Origin: UBA6522 sp963664945
Lineage (GTDB): Bacteria; Pseudomonadota; Gammaproteobacteria; Steroidobacterales; Rariloculaceae
DNA: 64,000 bases
Reading direction: 5' to 3'
NCBI GenBank assembly: GCA_963664945.1
Contig: OY761822.1
Coordinates: forward strand, 806,001 to 870,000
A program made the translations under genes and the position numbers. Shown in pieces: positions 42,870-50,582 of this stretch; position 1 is the stretch's first letter; the number at the start of each line of letters is the position of its first letter. The notes below the pieces were generated by a model. That model was given only the letters and a program-made list of their open reading frames with translations, had not been told where the DNA came from and did not search any database.

Positions 42870-43699
42870 AGCTCACCGTCGACGCCAGCATTGTCGTCAA
42901 ATGGTACGTATCCGAAAACCACACCGAACAAGCACGTTTGCTGCTCGCCCACCGCATTGAACGGCATGCCCCGGATATCCTGCTTGCCGAGTTCGCCAAT
43001 ACCGTCTGGAAAAAGGCCCGCCGAAACGAAATTGCCGACCCCCGAATATATTTCGAGGAACTCCCGCACCTGGGCAAAGTCGTTGATCTCCATGCCGGCG
43101 CCGATCAAATCGAACGCGCCGCCCAAATCGCGCTGGAAATCGACCACCCGGTCTACGATTGCCTTTATATTGCCTGTGCCGAAGCGACCGGATCAATGCT
43201 GATCACGGCCGATCGGAAGCTCGCAATAAAGGTCGCCGACCGGTTGCCGGGAGTCAATGCCGGACATATTGGAGAACATGCCGTTGTAGGCAAGATCCGC
43301 GCGGCCGCGACCGCTTTGGTCATTGGGCGGGACAAGCTCGAGAAGTTGGTGGCCGCCCACGATCTCCTTGCCGAAACCGACGAGCATGTTCGGTCATCTC
43401 TCACCGGGGGAGAGACAGAATTCGCATCCATTGCCCGAGACGACCAGCTGCGAATTCTCAATTCACCGGCCGGCAAACGCCTGCGCGACCTGTTTTTCGA
43501 ACTGAACGACGAAGAGCGCATCGACCTGCTCGCGCTTGGCTGGCTCGGCCAGGGATACTCGGGGACGGAGTGGCGACCCATTTTCGAGCGCGCATGTACG
43601 GCCATTGATGGGTACGCCAAACACGACAGGCGGTACGAACTGAGCCTTGGCGTCTATTGGCGACCTGGGTTTGAGCGCTTGACGGGCGTTTCCATTTGA
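42866..43699 (+). CDS. PIN-domain toxin with DUF3775-like C-terminal domain
   Basis: A 277-residue protein, twice the length of VapC. Residues 1-135 are a PIN domain: LTVDASIVVKWYV, LLAEFANTVWKKA, HPVYDCLYIACAEA and MLITADRKLAI carry the acidic residues. Residues ~140-277 form a second domain, where LRDLFFELNDEERIDLLALG and WLGQGYSGTEWRPIFERA resemble DUF3775. Its GTG overlaps the antitoxin stop, so the pair is coupled. The fusion is unusual. The extension might couple the RNase to another signal, but this is inference. Confidence 0.75.
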   Translation: MKLTVDASIVVKWYVSENHTEQARLLLAHRIERHAPDILLAEFANTVWKKARRNEIADPRIYFEELPHLGKVVDLHAGADQIERAAQIALEIDHPVYDCLYIACAEATGSMLITADRKLAIKVADRLPGVNAGHIGEHAVVGKIRAAATALVIGRDKLEKLVAAHDLLAETDEHVRSSLTGGETEFASIARDDQLRILNSPAGKRLRDLFFELNDEERIDLLALGWLGQGYSGTEWRPIFERACTAIDGYAKHDRRYELSLGVYWRPGFERLTGVSI

Positions 43700-43970
43700 A
43701 GACTCGAACCGGGACGATCTACAGCCCGCTCGCCCGAAATCCTCCGCGCCACCGGATCGATTCCAATATCGCGGCCGTCGAGTCCGGTCAACGCCTCGCG
43801 CTCAGTCCAGTCCCGTCAGCACCAGATACCATCGATTTCGAATTTCGGCTCCTCAAACGCGACGCGCATGAACAACTGCTCGAATCAGCGCCCTTTTCGG
43901 ACTCGTCCCGACTCTCGTTTCGAATGCGGTCCAGGATGACTACCGTACCGAAACCCGCTTCCCCGCACAG

Positions 43971-44360
43971 TCATGCCACCGCGCCCAGGCCATTCTTCGC
44001 GACCAGCGTCAACAGCTTCAGCGACGCCCCCCGCGGCCGCTTCTCTCCGCGCTCCCACTGGCTCACCAAACCCGTGGTCACATTGAGGTAGCGGGCGAAC
44101 ACGGCCTGGCTCGCGTTCTCGCGGAGCCGTAGCGCCCGAATGTCCTCCGGCGACATCGCCTCGACCGGCGTCAGGCACATCTCGTCGAACACGCGCATCG
44201 TCTTCTTGGACATGACGCCGGCCTCGGCCAGGCCGAGCGCCGCCTCGTGCGCGGCCGCCAGCGCCTCACTCTTGTACTGCGATGACGGCCTGAGTACGCT
44301 GCCTGTTTTCCACAAGAGGAGGCAGGCAGATGTCAAGGAAAAGATCGTCCATGCAGCCAT
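43971..44360 (-). CDS. HTH antitoxin-like regulator cut off by an IS
   Basis: The core (residues ~29-129) is a well-known antitoxin or regulator type: SEALAAAHEAALGL, TMRVFDEMCLTPVEAMS, SQAVFARYLNVTTGLVSQW, KRPRGASLKLLTLVAKNGL, a Cro/C1-like helix-turn-helix. The ATG at 44360 lies within the IS terminal repeat, and a TTG at 44315 is the alternative, so the original start and promoter seem lost. Homologues usually follow a RelE-like toxin gene, absent here. The 270 bp beyond its stop (43700-43970) shows no gene. Confidence 0.6.
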   Translation of the reverse strand: MAAWTIFSLTSACLLLWKTGSVLRPSSQYKSEALAAAHEAALGLAEAGVMSKKTMRVFDEMCLTPVEAMSPEDIRALRLRENASQAVFARYLNVTTGLVSQWERGEKRPRGASLKLLTLVAKNGLGAVA

Positions 44361-45180
44361 TCCCGCTAACGCGTTTTGCACGCTCGCGGCGTCGGTCCGA
44401 TCGCGCCGTGCGGGCGTGAGCCGATGGGTGGGGGAAGCCATCTCTCCGCCCGGTTGCCGACGTGTCGTTTGGCTATCGTGGCGTCCCTGAAGAACCGCTT
44501 CCCGCGCACCCGGCCGCGGCGCGCGTTCAGCCGGTGTCCAAGGGGACCGGCACCTGCCCCCGGTGCCCGAAGGCGAGCGCCCGGTACAGCGTTTCCCAGT
44601 CCGGCGGCAAGTAGTCGATGAACAAGGCCCGCAGCCTGCGCCAGAAGTACAGGGCACGTCGGGCCCCGGCCTTGGCCGCCTGGAACAGTCGGCAGCAGCG
44701 CTGCTGGACCTGGTCGATGAGGAAGGCCAGCATCATGAGATGGGCGAACACCGTCGCCAGATGCTTCTCGCCGTGGCCGAAGTTGTGCTCGAAGCCGTGG
44801 CCTTGGTTCTTCAGGGTGTTGAAGGTCTCGTTCTCGATGCGCCAGCGGGCGCGCCCGGCGCGCACCGGGTCCATGGGGTTGGATTCGTCGACGGGCAGGT
44901 CGGTGGCCCAGGAGAAGTGCCGTTTCGTGCCGTTGGGCCGGGTCTCCCGGTACTCCAGGAAGTTCACCTCCAGTTCGAAGTGCGCGTCGTCCGGCGGCGC
45001 CCCGTTGTGATACCGGAAAACGTCTTGCGAAAGGCAGGCTTGGACATGGTTCATCACCCGACGCTCGAAGAAACGCCGACATGATACCGTTTCACAAGGA
45101 AAAGTTTACGAACAACCTTTTCTTCAGACCCGCCGAAACCCCCATCATCGCTACATTCCGGTGGGTAGCGGGAATTGCTG
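44354..45180 (-). mobile_element. internally deleted IS, 827 bp
   Basis: The left end is CAGCCATTCCCGCTA (from 44354) and the right end complements to CAGCAATTCCCGCTA (to 45180), 14 of 15 matching. Between them lies the C-terminal part of a DDE transposase. The 9 bp outside the ends differ (TCGTCCATG and TCAAATATC), so it is not a simple insertion. The ends match those of the three 122-bp elements, for which it is the likely parent family. Confidence 0.75.
44527..45057 (-). pseudogene. DDE transposase, C-terminal part only
   Basis: 176 residues containing ARWRIENETFNTLKNQGHG and FEHNFGHGEKHLATVFAHLM, the region with the third catalytic acidic residue of an IS4-like DDE transposase. The N-terminal half with the first two Asp is missing: only ~120 bp separate this frame from the IS end. 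I cannot name the IS family securely. Confidence 0.7.
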
Positions 45181-46347
45181 TCAAATATCAACAGCATAAG
45201 TCGCCGCAGGTTCCGCCAATCGCAATTGGACACCACTCGGCGGAATCCAACTGCCGAGGATAAAACTGAATGCATGGTCCACGAGCCAACGAACCGCCGG
45301 TACGCAGACAGCGTCGCCGAAGCCCATTTGAGCCTGGCGGCGACCTACGTTTATGGGAAATCGCCAAGCTCCTTGGAGACGAGCATACTCCCGGCCTGTT
45401 AGCGGACGAATCCTCGTATCGTCTTGACGACAGTCAACCAGGAATTGAACGCTGCTGCCGCCTTGGGGCGTACGGAGGCAACCCGCGATGCAGTCACTGC
45501 GAACCTCCCCCACGGTGCGACCGCCGCGTACGCGACGATACATCGTCGCAACACCGTTTTGCTTTCCCTGGGATAGCCCCTCAACGCGTTTCCTGTGTGC
45601 TGGAGACATTGTTTCGAGGGTTGCGTTAACTCTTTCCTTCGGCCACCAAGCCGAATCCTGTCCCGGTATGTCGTCAAGTATTGAGACAAGCGACAAATCG
45701 GACCGGAGTGGCGGATCGGGAAGGGAAATTTCCATGAAGGGCAGTTCGCGATTCCGCGCCTGAAAGCGGCGTACCGCAGCAGTCCGCAGCCTCGTGATGT
45801 GTCCCGTTGGCGGAATTTGACGAGTGAATGCTTCATCGCGCACAGCTAGCACAAACAGACGGGGGCGACTCTGTGGCGTGAACCAGCAAGCATCTACCAC
45901 GACCAGATCAAACGAATACCCGAACTGCGCGATTCGCATGCATACGTCGCGGAGGTCGCGTCCCTGGTGAGACGTAAGAAAGCCGGTAACATTTTCAAGG
46001 AGCAGAGCGCGAGGAGCCTCTCGCTCTTGCCTCAGCTTGTCCACCAAGTCAAGGAAAGACCAGATCGTGCCCGAATGCTTGCCCGCCAAACCGGCTCGGT
46101 TACCCGCCAAAGACAGATCGATACAAGGAAAAGAAGCTGTTAGAAGGTCGAGGTCGGCGGGAAGGTCGGCGAGCGCAATCTTATTGATGTCGTCGACCAA
46201 CAAATGTTCGCGCCCAAAACGGGCCGCATACATTTCGGCTTTTGCAGGCGAAATGTCGTTGGCAAAGACGCAATCCCAACCTAACGGCTCGATGGCCGCA
46301 CGCACCAGCCCGATTCCAGCGAAGAATTCCGCGAACCTTGCCACCAT
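45181..46347 (-). CDS. DNA cytosine-C5 methyltransferase
   Basis: A 388-residue protein with ordered C5 motifs: I FAEFFAGIGLVRAAI, IV SFPCIDLSLAG with the catalytic Cys, VI LLLENVTGFL, VIII QSRPRLFVLAV, IX-X LTGREYARLQGAWRF and GDAVCVPAVRWL. No restriction endonuclease or Vsr gene is next to it, so it may be a solitary methylase or the survivor of a broken system. It lies directly beside the IS remnant, which may have removed a partner. Confidence 0.9.
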   Translation of the reverse strand: MVARFAEFFAGIGLVRAAIEPLGWDCVFANDISPAKAEMYAARFGREHLLVDDINKIALADLPADLDLLTASFPCIDLSLAGNRAGLAGKHSGTIWSFLDLVDKLRQEREAPRALLLENVTGFLTSHQGRDLRDVCMRIAQFGYSFDLVVVDACWFTPQSRPRLFVLAVRDEAFTRQIPPTGHITRLRTAAVRRFQARNRELPFMEISLPDPPLRSDLSLVSILDDIPGQDSAWWPKERVNATLETMSPAHRKRVEGLSQGKQNGVATMYRRVRGGRTVGEVRSDCIAGCLRTPQGGSSVQFLVDCRQDDTRIRPLTGREYARLQGAWRFPINVGRRQAQMGFGDAVCVPAVRWLVDHAFSFILGSWIPPSGVQLRLAEPAATYAVDI

Positions 46348-46629
46348 GCCTCCATGCCGCGATACGTTGCGGGGAGTTGTAGACGGTCGGAACCACTCCT
46401 ACATAGCTCCGTAATCATAGCATTTCAGGAACATTCGACTGAGCGAACTTCCGAGCATTTGATCGCCCGATTCTCCAAGGTGAACCATATCTCAGGCGGC
46501 GGTCGGTTTCACATGGTCGCCGACGACGAGGTAAGGAGTTGTGTGGGAAGGTCTGGCGCAGTAGCGTCGACTTGGACCATATTGCAAGGCTTTCCGTATA
46601 GATTCGATACGCGCCAACCGGGAACCATC
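46348..46629. other. 282-bp gap without a recognisable gene
   Basis: Between the C5 methyltransferase start and the 122-bp element upstream of rpoH. Short frames exist in both directions but none has a family motif. It should contain the methyltransferase promoter and whatever lies upstream of rpoH. Confidence 0.4.
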
Positions 46630-46751
46630 CAGCAATTCCCGCCAAGCGTCGAAGAGACCGAAAATCGACTCCGAAATCACGCCCATATGGCGAATTCAGC
46701 CGATCGAGCGGGCCAAAACGGATGATCGAGCATCGTTAGCGGGAATGGCCG
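46630..46751 (+). mobile_element. 122-bp non-autonomous element, copy B
   Basis: Starts CAGCAATTCCCGCC and ends GCGGGAATGGCCG. It is flanked by GGAACCATC on both sides (46621-46629 and 46752-46760), a perfect 9-bp target duplication; identity happens to extend to 15 bp. It is inserted 16 bp upstream of the CIRCE element of rpoH, so the site without insertion can be reconstructed. Confidence 0.9.
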
Positions 46752-46767
46752 GGAACCATCCAGGGCG

Positions 46768-46794
46768 TTAGCACTCTAATCGATTGAGTGCTAA
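46768..46794. promoter_or_regulatory. CIRCE operator (HrcA binding site) upstream of rpoH
   Basis: TTAGCACTC, 9 bp, GAGTGCTAA: both arms match the CIRCE consensus perfectly. TAAAAT at 46792-46797 could be a -10 box with TTAGCA as a weak -35 box 18 bp before it, so HrcA bound here would cover the core promoter. It is 77 bp upstream of the rpoH start. Confidence 0.9.
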
Positions 46795-46870
46795 AATCGC
46801 GCGTCCGCGGAGCCGAGGCGGCGAGTTTGCGCGCTTTTTGGCGAGTCTGGTTGACGGGAGGCCAACTATT

Positions 46871-47722
46871 GTGAGCACAGCGATCACCCATAACGAGTTG
46901 ATGCCCGGCGGCCCCATCGGCAGCCTGGATCACTACATCCAGGCCGTCAGGGCGGTGCCCGTGCTCAGCAAGGAAGAGGAGTTCGATCTCGCCACGCGGC
47001 TGCACGAGGACAATGATCTTGACGCGGCCCAGCGCCTGATCCTCTCCCACTTGCGATTCGTCGTGCACATCGCCCGCGGCTATACCGGTTACGGGCTTCC
47101 GCTCGGCGACCTGATCCAGGAAGGCAATGTCGGCCTCATGAAGGCCGTCAAGCGGTTCGATCCCAAGGTCGGCGTGCGGCTTGTTTCCTTCGCGGTCCAC
47201 TGGATTCGCGCCGAAATTCACGAGTACGTGCTGAAGAACTGGCGGCTGGTGAAGGTCGCCACCACCAAGGCGCAGCGAAAGTTGTTCTTCAACCTGCGCA
47301 AGGCCAAGAGCAGCCTGGGATGGCTGTCGCACGCCGAGACCGAAGCGGTAGCCGAAGATCTCGGGGTCAGCGCAAGCGAGGTCACCAGGATGGAGCGGCG
47401 GCTCTCCGGTCGCGACATCTCCTACGACGGCTCGCCGACCGACGATGAGGAGTACGCGCCGGTCGCGTACCTGCCGAGTCCGGATGCCGACCCGGCCGAC
47501 GTGGTCGAGCAGGCCGATTGGCAAGCCGATTCGCATCGGCGGCTGGACCGGGCGCTGGCTCAACTGGACGATCGCAGCCACGATATCGTGCGGCGCCGGT
47601 GGCTGGTGGAGAAGAAGGCGACGCTGCACCAACTGGCCGCCGAATACAACATCTCCGCAGAGCGCATCCGCCAGATCGAGGCGAACGCCATGCGCAAGCT
47701 CAGGGGGTCCATCGCGGCCTGA
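46871..47722 (+). CDS. rpoH: heat-shock sigma factor RpoH (sigma-32)
   Basis: 283 residues from GTG 46871, preceded by GGGAGG at a suitable distance; the longer frame from 46784 would begin inside the CIRCE element. Region 2 has LILSHLRFVVHIARGYTGYG, GDLIQEGNVGLMKAVKRFD and FAVHWIRAEIHEYVLKNWR. The RpoH box is QRKLFFNLRKAK. Region 4 has LAAEYNISAERIRQIEANAM. It directs transcription of chaperone and protease genes. A CIRCE site upstream implies control by HrcA. Confidence 0.95.
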   Translation: MSTAITHNELMPGGPIGSLDHYIQAVRAVPVLSKEEEFDLATRLHEDNDLDAAQRLILSHLRFVVHIARGYTGYGLPLGDLIQEGNVGLMKAVKRFDPKVGVRLVSFAVHWIRAEIHEYVLKNWRLVKVATTKAQRKLFFNLRKAKSSLGWLSHAETEAVAEDLGVSASEVTRMERRLSGRDISYDGSPTDDEEYAPVAYLPSPDADPADVVEQADWQADSHRRLDRALAQLDDRSHDIVRRRWLVEKKATLHQLAAEYNISAERIRQIEANAMRKLRGSIAA

Positions 47723-47861
47723 CGCGCGCGCCACAGCTAGCGCAGCACGTCCGTCCCGGTCGATGCCGGTGGATGTGCGATCAACGCCCGCGACGGTTTA
47801 CAATGTGCGCGATCAAGCCGATTGCGGTTTCGATACCAAGTTTGTGCAAACGGGGATTGAC

Positions 47862-48407
47862 ATGTTTGAAGGATCCAGGAAAAAGGCGTCAGCGCAGAAC
47901 AAGGCCGCGCAGCAGAAAACCGCCAAGGGAATCATGGGGCGGGCCGGCGGCGCTCCGGCAAGACCCGCCGCCGGTTCCGGTAGCGGCGCGGCGACGCACG
48001 CAACCGAACCTGCCCAGCGCAGCCGCGCCGAAGAAATCGTGACTGTCGGTTCGGCCACCACCGTACGTGGCGACATCACCGGCAAGGGCGATCTGGTGAT
48101 AAGCGGCCGGGTTGAGGGCACGGTCGACCTGCCGCAAAACGATGCCAACATCGAGACAACGGGATACATGGACGGCGGTATTCTTGCCAAGAGGGTGAAC
48201 ATCCGCGGCAAGGTGCAGGGCGACGTGGAAGCCAGGAAAAAGGTGACGATATTTGCCACAGGCGCGGTGACCGGCACCATCGTGGCGCCCCGAATCCAGA
48301 TCGAGGACGGCGCCAAGTTCAAGGGCCGGATCGATATGGGCGCAGACGAGCCTGCCCCCGCGGTCGAACCCAAGAAGGCGCCGGCGCCAACAGCGTCTCC
48401 CGGATAA
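47862..48407 (+). CDS. bactofilin
   Basis: A 181-residue protein from ATG 47862. A ~60-residue basic and Ala/Pro-rich N-terminus leads to the bactofilin beta-helix: VTVGSATTVRGDITGKGDLV, ISGRVEGTV, GDVEARKKVTIFATGAVTGT, IEDGAKFKGRIDM. A short Ala/Pro tail follows. Bactofilins polymerise without nucleotide and act in cell shape or polar localisation. It is 139 bp downstream of rpoH. Confidence 0.9.
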   Translation: MFEGSRKKASAQNKAAQQKTAKGIMGRAGGAPARPAAGSGSGAATHATEPAQRSRAEEIVTVGSATTVRGDITGKGDLVISGRVEGTVDLPQNDANIETTGYMDGGILAKRVNIRGKVQGDVEARKKVTIFATGAVTGTIVAPRIQIEDGAKFKGRIDMGADEPAPAVEPKKAPAPTASPG

Positions 48408-48476
48408 CCGCGAACTTGCCGCCGACCGGGCGACGTGACGCAGTCGCCCAGCGGTGCGAACCGCCCGTTGGCACCG

Positions 48477-49091
48477 CTACGAGACGGTCAGGCTGCAGTT
48501 GACTCCTGTTCCGCCAAGACCGCAATAGCCGCCGGGATTCCTGGCCAAGTATTGTTGATGGTAGCCCTCGGCGTAGTGAAACGCCGCCGCCGGCGCAATT
48601 TCCGTGGTTATCCTGCCGTATCCCGCCTCTTCAAGAGCCGCCTGGTAGGCCCGCATGCTCCGGTTCGCGGCCTTGAATTGACTGTCGGTGTGCGTATAGA
48701 TCGCGGAGCGGTATTGCGATCCGATATCCGCGCCCTGGCGCATCCCCTGGGTGGGATCGTGGGACTCCCAGAAGCGTTCCAGCAGCCGCTCGTAGCTCAC
48801 CGCTGCCGGACGGTACACCACCAACACCACTTCCGCATGTCCGGTACGCCCGCTGCAGACTTCCTCGTAGCGGGGATCGGGCGTAGTGCCGCCCGAATAT
48901 CCGACCGCGGTGGAATACACGCTGTCCAGCTCCCAATAGCGGCGCTCGGCTCCCCAGAAGCAGCCCATGCCGAACAGCGCCTGCTCCGTATCCTCCGGAA
49001 AGGGCGGACGGATCCGGCGTCCGGTGACGACGTGCAAATCCTGCGCTTCCAATGGACGCTCCCGTCGTGAACGGCCCGCCCAGTCAAGCAT
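48477..49091 (-). CDS. msrA: peptide methionine sulfoxide reductase MsrA
   Basis: About 204 residues from Met 49091, overlapping the gltD stop by 8 bp. The catalytic motif is FGMGCFWGAERRYWEL, with TAVGYSGGTTPDPRYEEVCSG, GHAEVVLVVYRP, FWESHDPTQGMRQGADIGSQ and a resolving-Cys region GGYCGLGGTGVNC. It reduces S-sulfoxides of methionine. Third gene of gltB-gltD-msrA by position. Confidence 0.93.
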   Translation of the reverse strand: MLDWAGRSRRERPLEAQDLHVVTGRRIRPPFPEDTEQALFGMGCFWGAERRYWELDSVYSTAVGYSGGTTPDPRYEEVCSGRTGHAEVVLVVYRPAAVSYERLLERFWESHDPTQGMRQGADIGSQYRSAIYTHTDSQFKAANRSMRAYQAALEEAGYGRITTEIAPAAAFHYAEGYHQQYLARNPGGYCGLGGTGVNCSLTVS

Positions 49092-50577
49092 TGGCGGCGC
49101 CCAGGGCGCAGCCTTCAGCACGCTGCCCGGTCATTCCCATCGAGAACCAATCGTCGATCGCTTCCGCCGCGCCGCGGCCTTCGTTGATGGCCCATACCAC
49201 CAACGACTGGCCCCGGCGGCAATCGCCGGCGGCAAATACGCCCGGCGCGCTGGTGCTGTAGTCGCCGTGCCCGGACTTGTAGTTCGAGCGTTCGTCCAGG
49301 TCAACGCCAAGCGGTCGGGCCACGTAGTCTTCGGGGCCTAGGAAGCCCATGGCCAGCAGGACCAGGCCGGCCTTCAAGGTCTTCCCGGAGCCTTCGAGTT
49401 CCACCATCTTGCGGACGCCGTCATCCTGCCGCCACTGAATGTTGACAGTGTTCAGCGCCGTGACGCCACCGTCACCGCCCGAAAACGACCTGGAGAGGAC
49501 GCTGAAGCTGCGTGGGTCGGCTCCGAACCGGGCCGCGCTCTCTTCATGAGCGTACTCGGTGCGAAATATCAGCGGCCACTCAGGCCATGGATTGTCCGTC
49601 GCGCGTTCCGCGGGCGGGCGGTCCAGCAATTCGAGGTTGACCAGGCTGCGGCAGCCGTGGCGCAGCGCGGTGGCGATGCAGTCCGCGCCGGTGTCGCCGC
49701 CGCCGATCACGATGACATCCCTGTCCCTGGCATCGATATAGCGGCCGTCCCTGAGGCCGCTGTCGAGCAGGCTGCGGGTATTGGCGGTGAGAAACTCCAT
49801 GGCGAAGTGGATTCCGGCGAGTTCCCGGCCCGGAATCGGCAAGTCCCTGGGTCTGGTCGCCCCGGTGGCTAGAATCACCGCATCGAACCGCGCCCTGAGT
49901 TCGTCCGGGTCCACGTTGACGCCCACGTCCGCGCCCGTGCGGAATTCAATGCCGCTCCCGGCCATCATCCGAACGCGCCGGTCCACCAGTGACTTTTCGA
50001 GCTTCATGTTGGGGATGCCGTACATGAGCAGCCCGCCGATCCGGTCTTCGCGCTCGAACACGGTGACCTGGTGACCCGCCTTGTTGAGCTGATCCGCGGC
50101 CGCGAGGCCCGCGGGGCCCGAGCCGACCACCGCGACGGTCCTGCCCGAGCGCCGCTTCGGCGGATCGTGCCGAACCCATCCCTCGGCAAAACCCCGGTCG
50201 ATGATCGCGTTCTCGATGTTCTTGATGGTGACCGGAGGGTCCGTGATGCCCAGCACGCAGGCGCCCTCGCACGGGGCCGGACAGGTTCGGCCGGTGAATT
50301 CCGGGAAGTTGTTGGTCTGGTGAAGGCGATCGAGCGCCGCCTTCCATTGGCCGCGATAAACCAGATCGTTCCATTCCGGGATCAGGTTGTCGATGGGGCA
50401 GCCGGTGGCCGTCTGGCAGAACGGTACCCCGCAATCCATGCACCGCGCGCCCTGGCGTCTCAATAGCGATTCGTCCGGATCGGTGAATATCTCCCTGAAA
50501 TCCCCGATCCTCTCCGCGGCGTCCCGATAGGGAACCGCGCTTCTGGGAAATTCCAGAAAACCCGAGTGCTTGCCCAC
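49084..50577 (-). CDS. gltD: glutamate synthase small subunit GltD
   Basis: A 497-residue protein. The N-terminal Fe-S cysteines are in CMDCGVPFCQ, TGCPIDNLIPEWNDLVYRG and CPAPCEGACV; the FAD motif is VAVVGSGPAGLAAADQL and the NADPH motif VIVIGGGDTGADCIATA. It passes electrons from NADPH to GltB for glutamate synthesis. It starts 5 bp after gltB. Confidence 0.97.
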   Translation of the reverse strand: MGKHSGFLEFPRSAVPYRDAAERIGDFREIFTDPDESLLRRQGARCMDCGVPFCQTATGCPIDNLIPEWNDLVYRGQWKAALDRLHQTNNFPEFTGRTCPAPCEGACVLGITDPPVTIKNIENAIIDRGFAEGWVRHDPPKRRSGRTVAVVGSGPAGLAAADQLNKAGHQVTVFEREDRIGGLLMYGIPNMKLEKSLVDRRVRMMAGSGIEFRTGADVGVNVDPDELRARFDAVILATGATRPRDLPIPGRELAGIHFAMEFLTANTRSLLDSGLRDGRYIDARDRDVIVIGGGDTGADCIATALRHGCRSLVNLELLDRPPAERATDNPWPEWPLIFRTEYAHEESAARFGADPRSFSVLSRSFSGGDGGVTALNTVNIQWRQDDGVRKMVELEGSGKTLKAGLVLLAMGFLGPEDYVARPLGVDLDERSNYKSGHGDYSTSAPGVFAAGDCRRGQSLVVWAINEGRGAAEAIDDWFSMGMTGQRAEGCALGAANA

Positions 50578-50582
50578 TCGAT

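Noticed and set aside
43696..44091. 131-codon plus-strand frame after the PIN-DUF3775 gene
   Set aside because: Its second half is antisense to a clear helix-turn-helix gene and no motif supports it.
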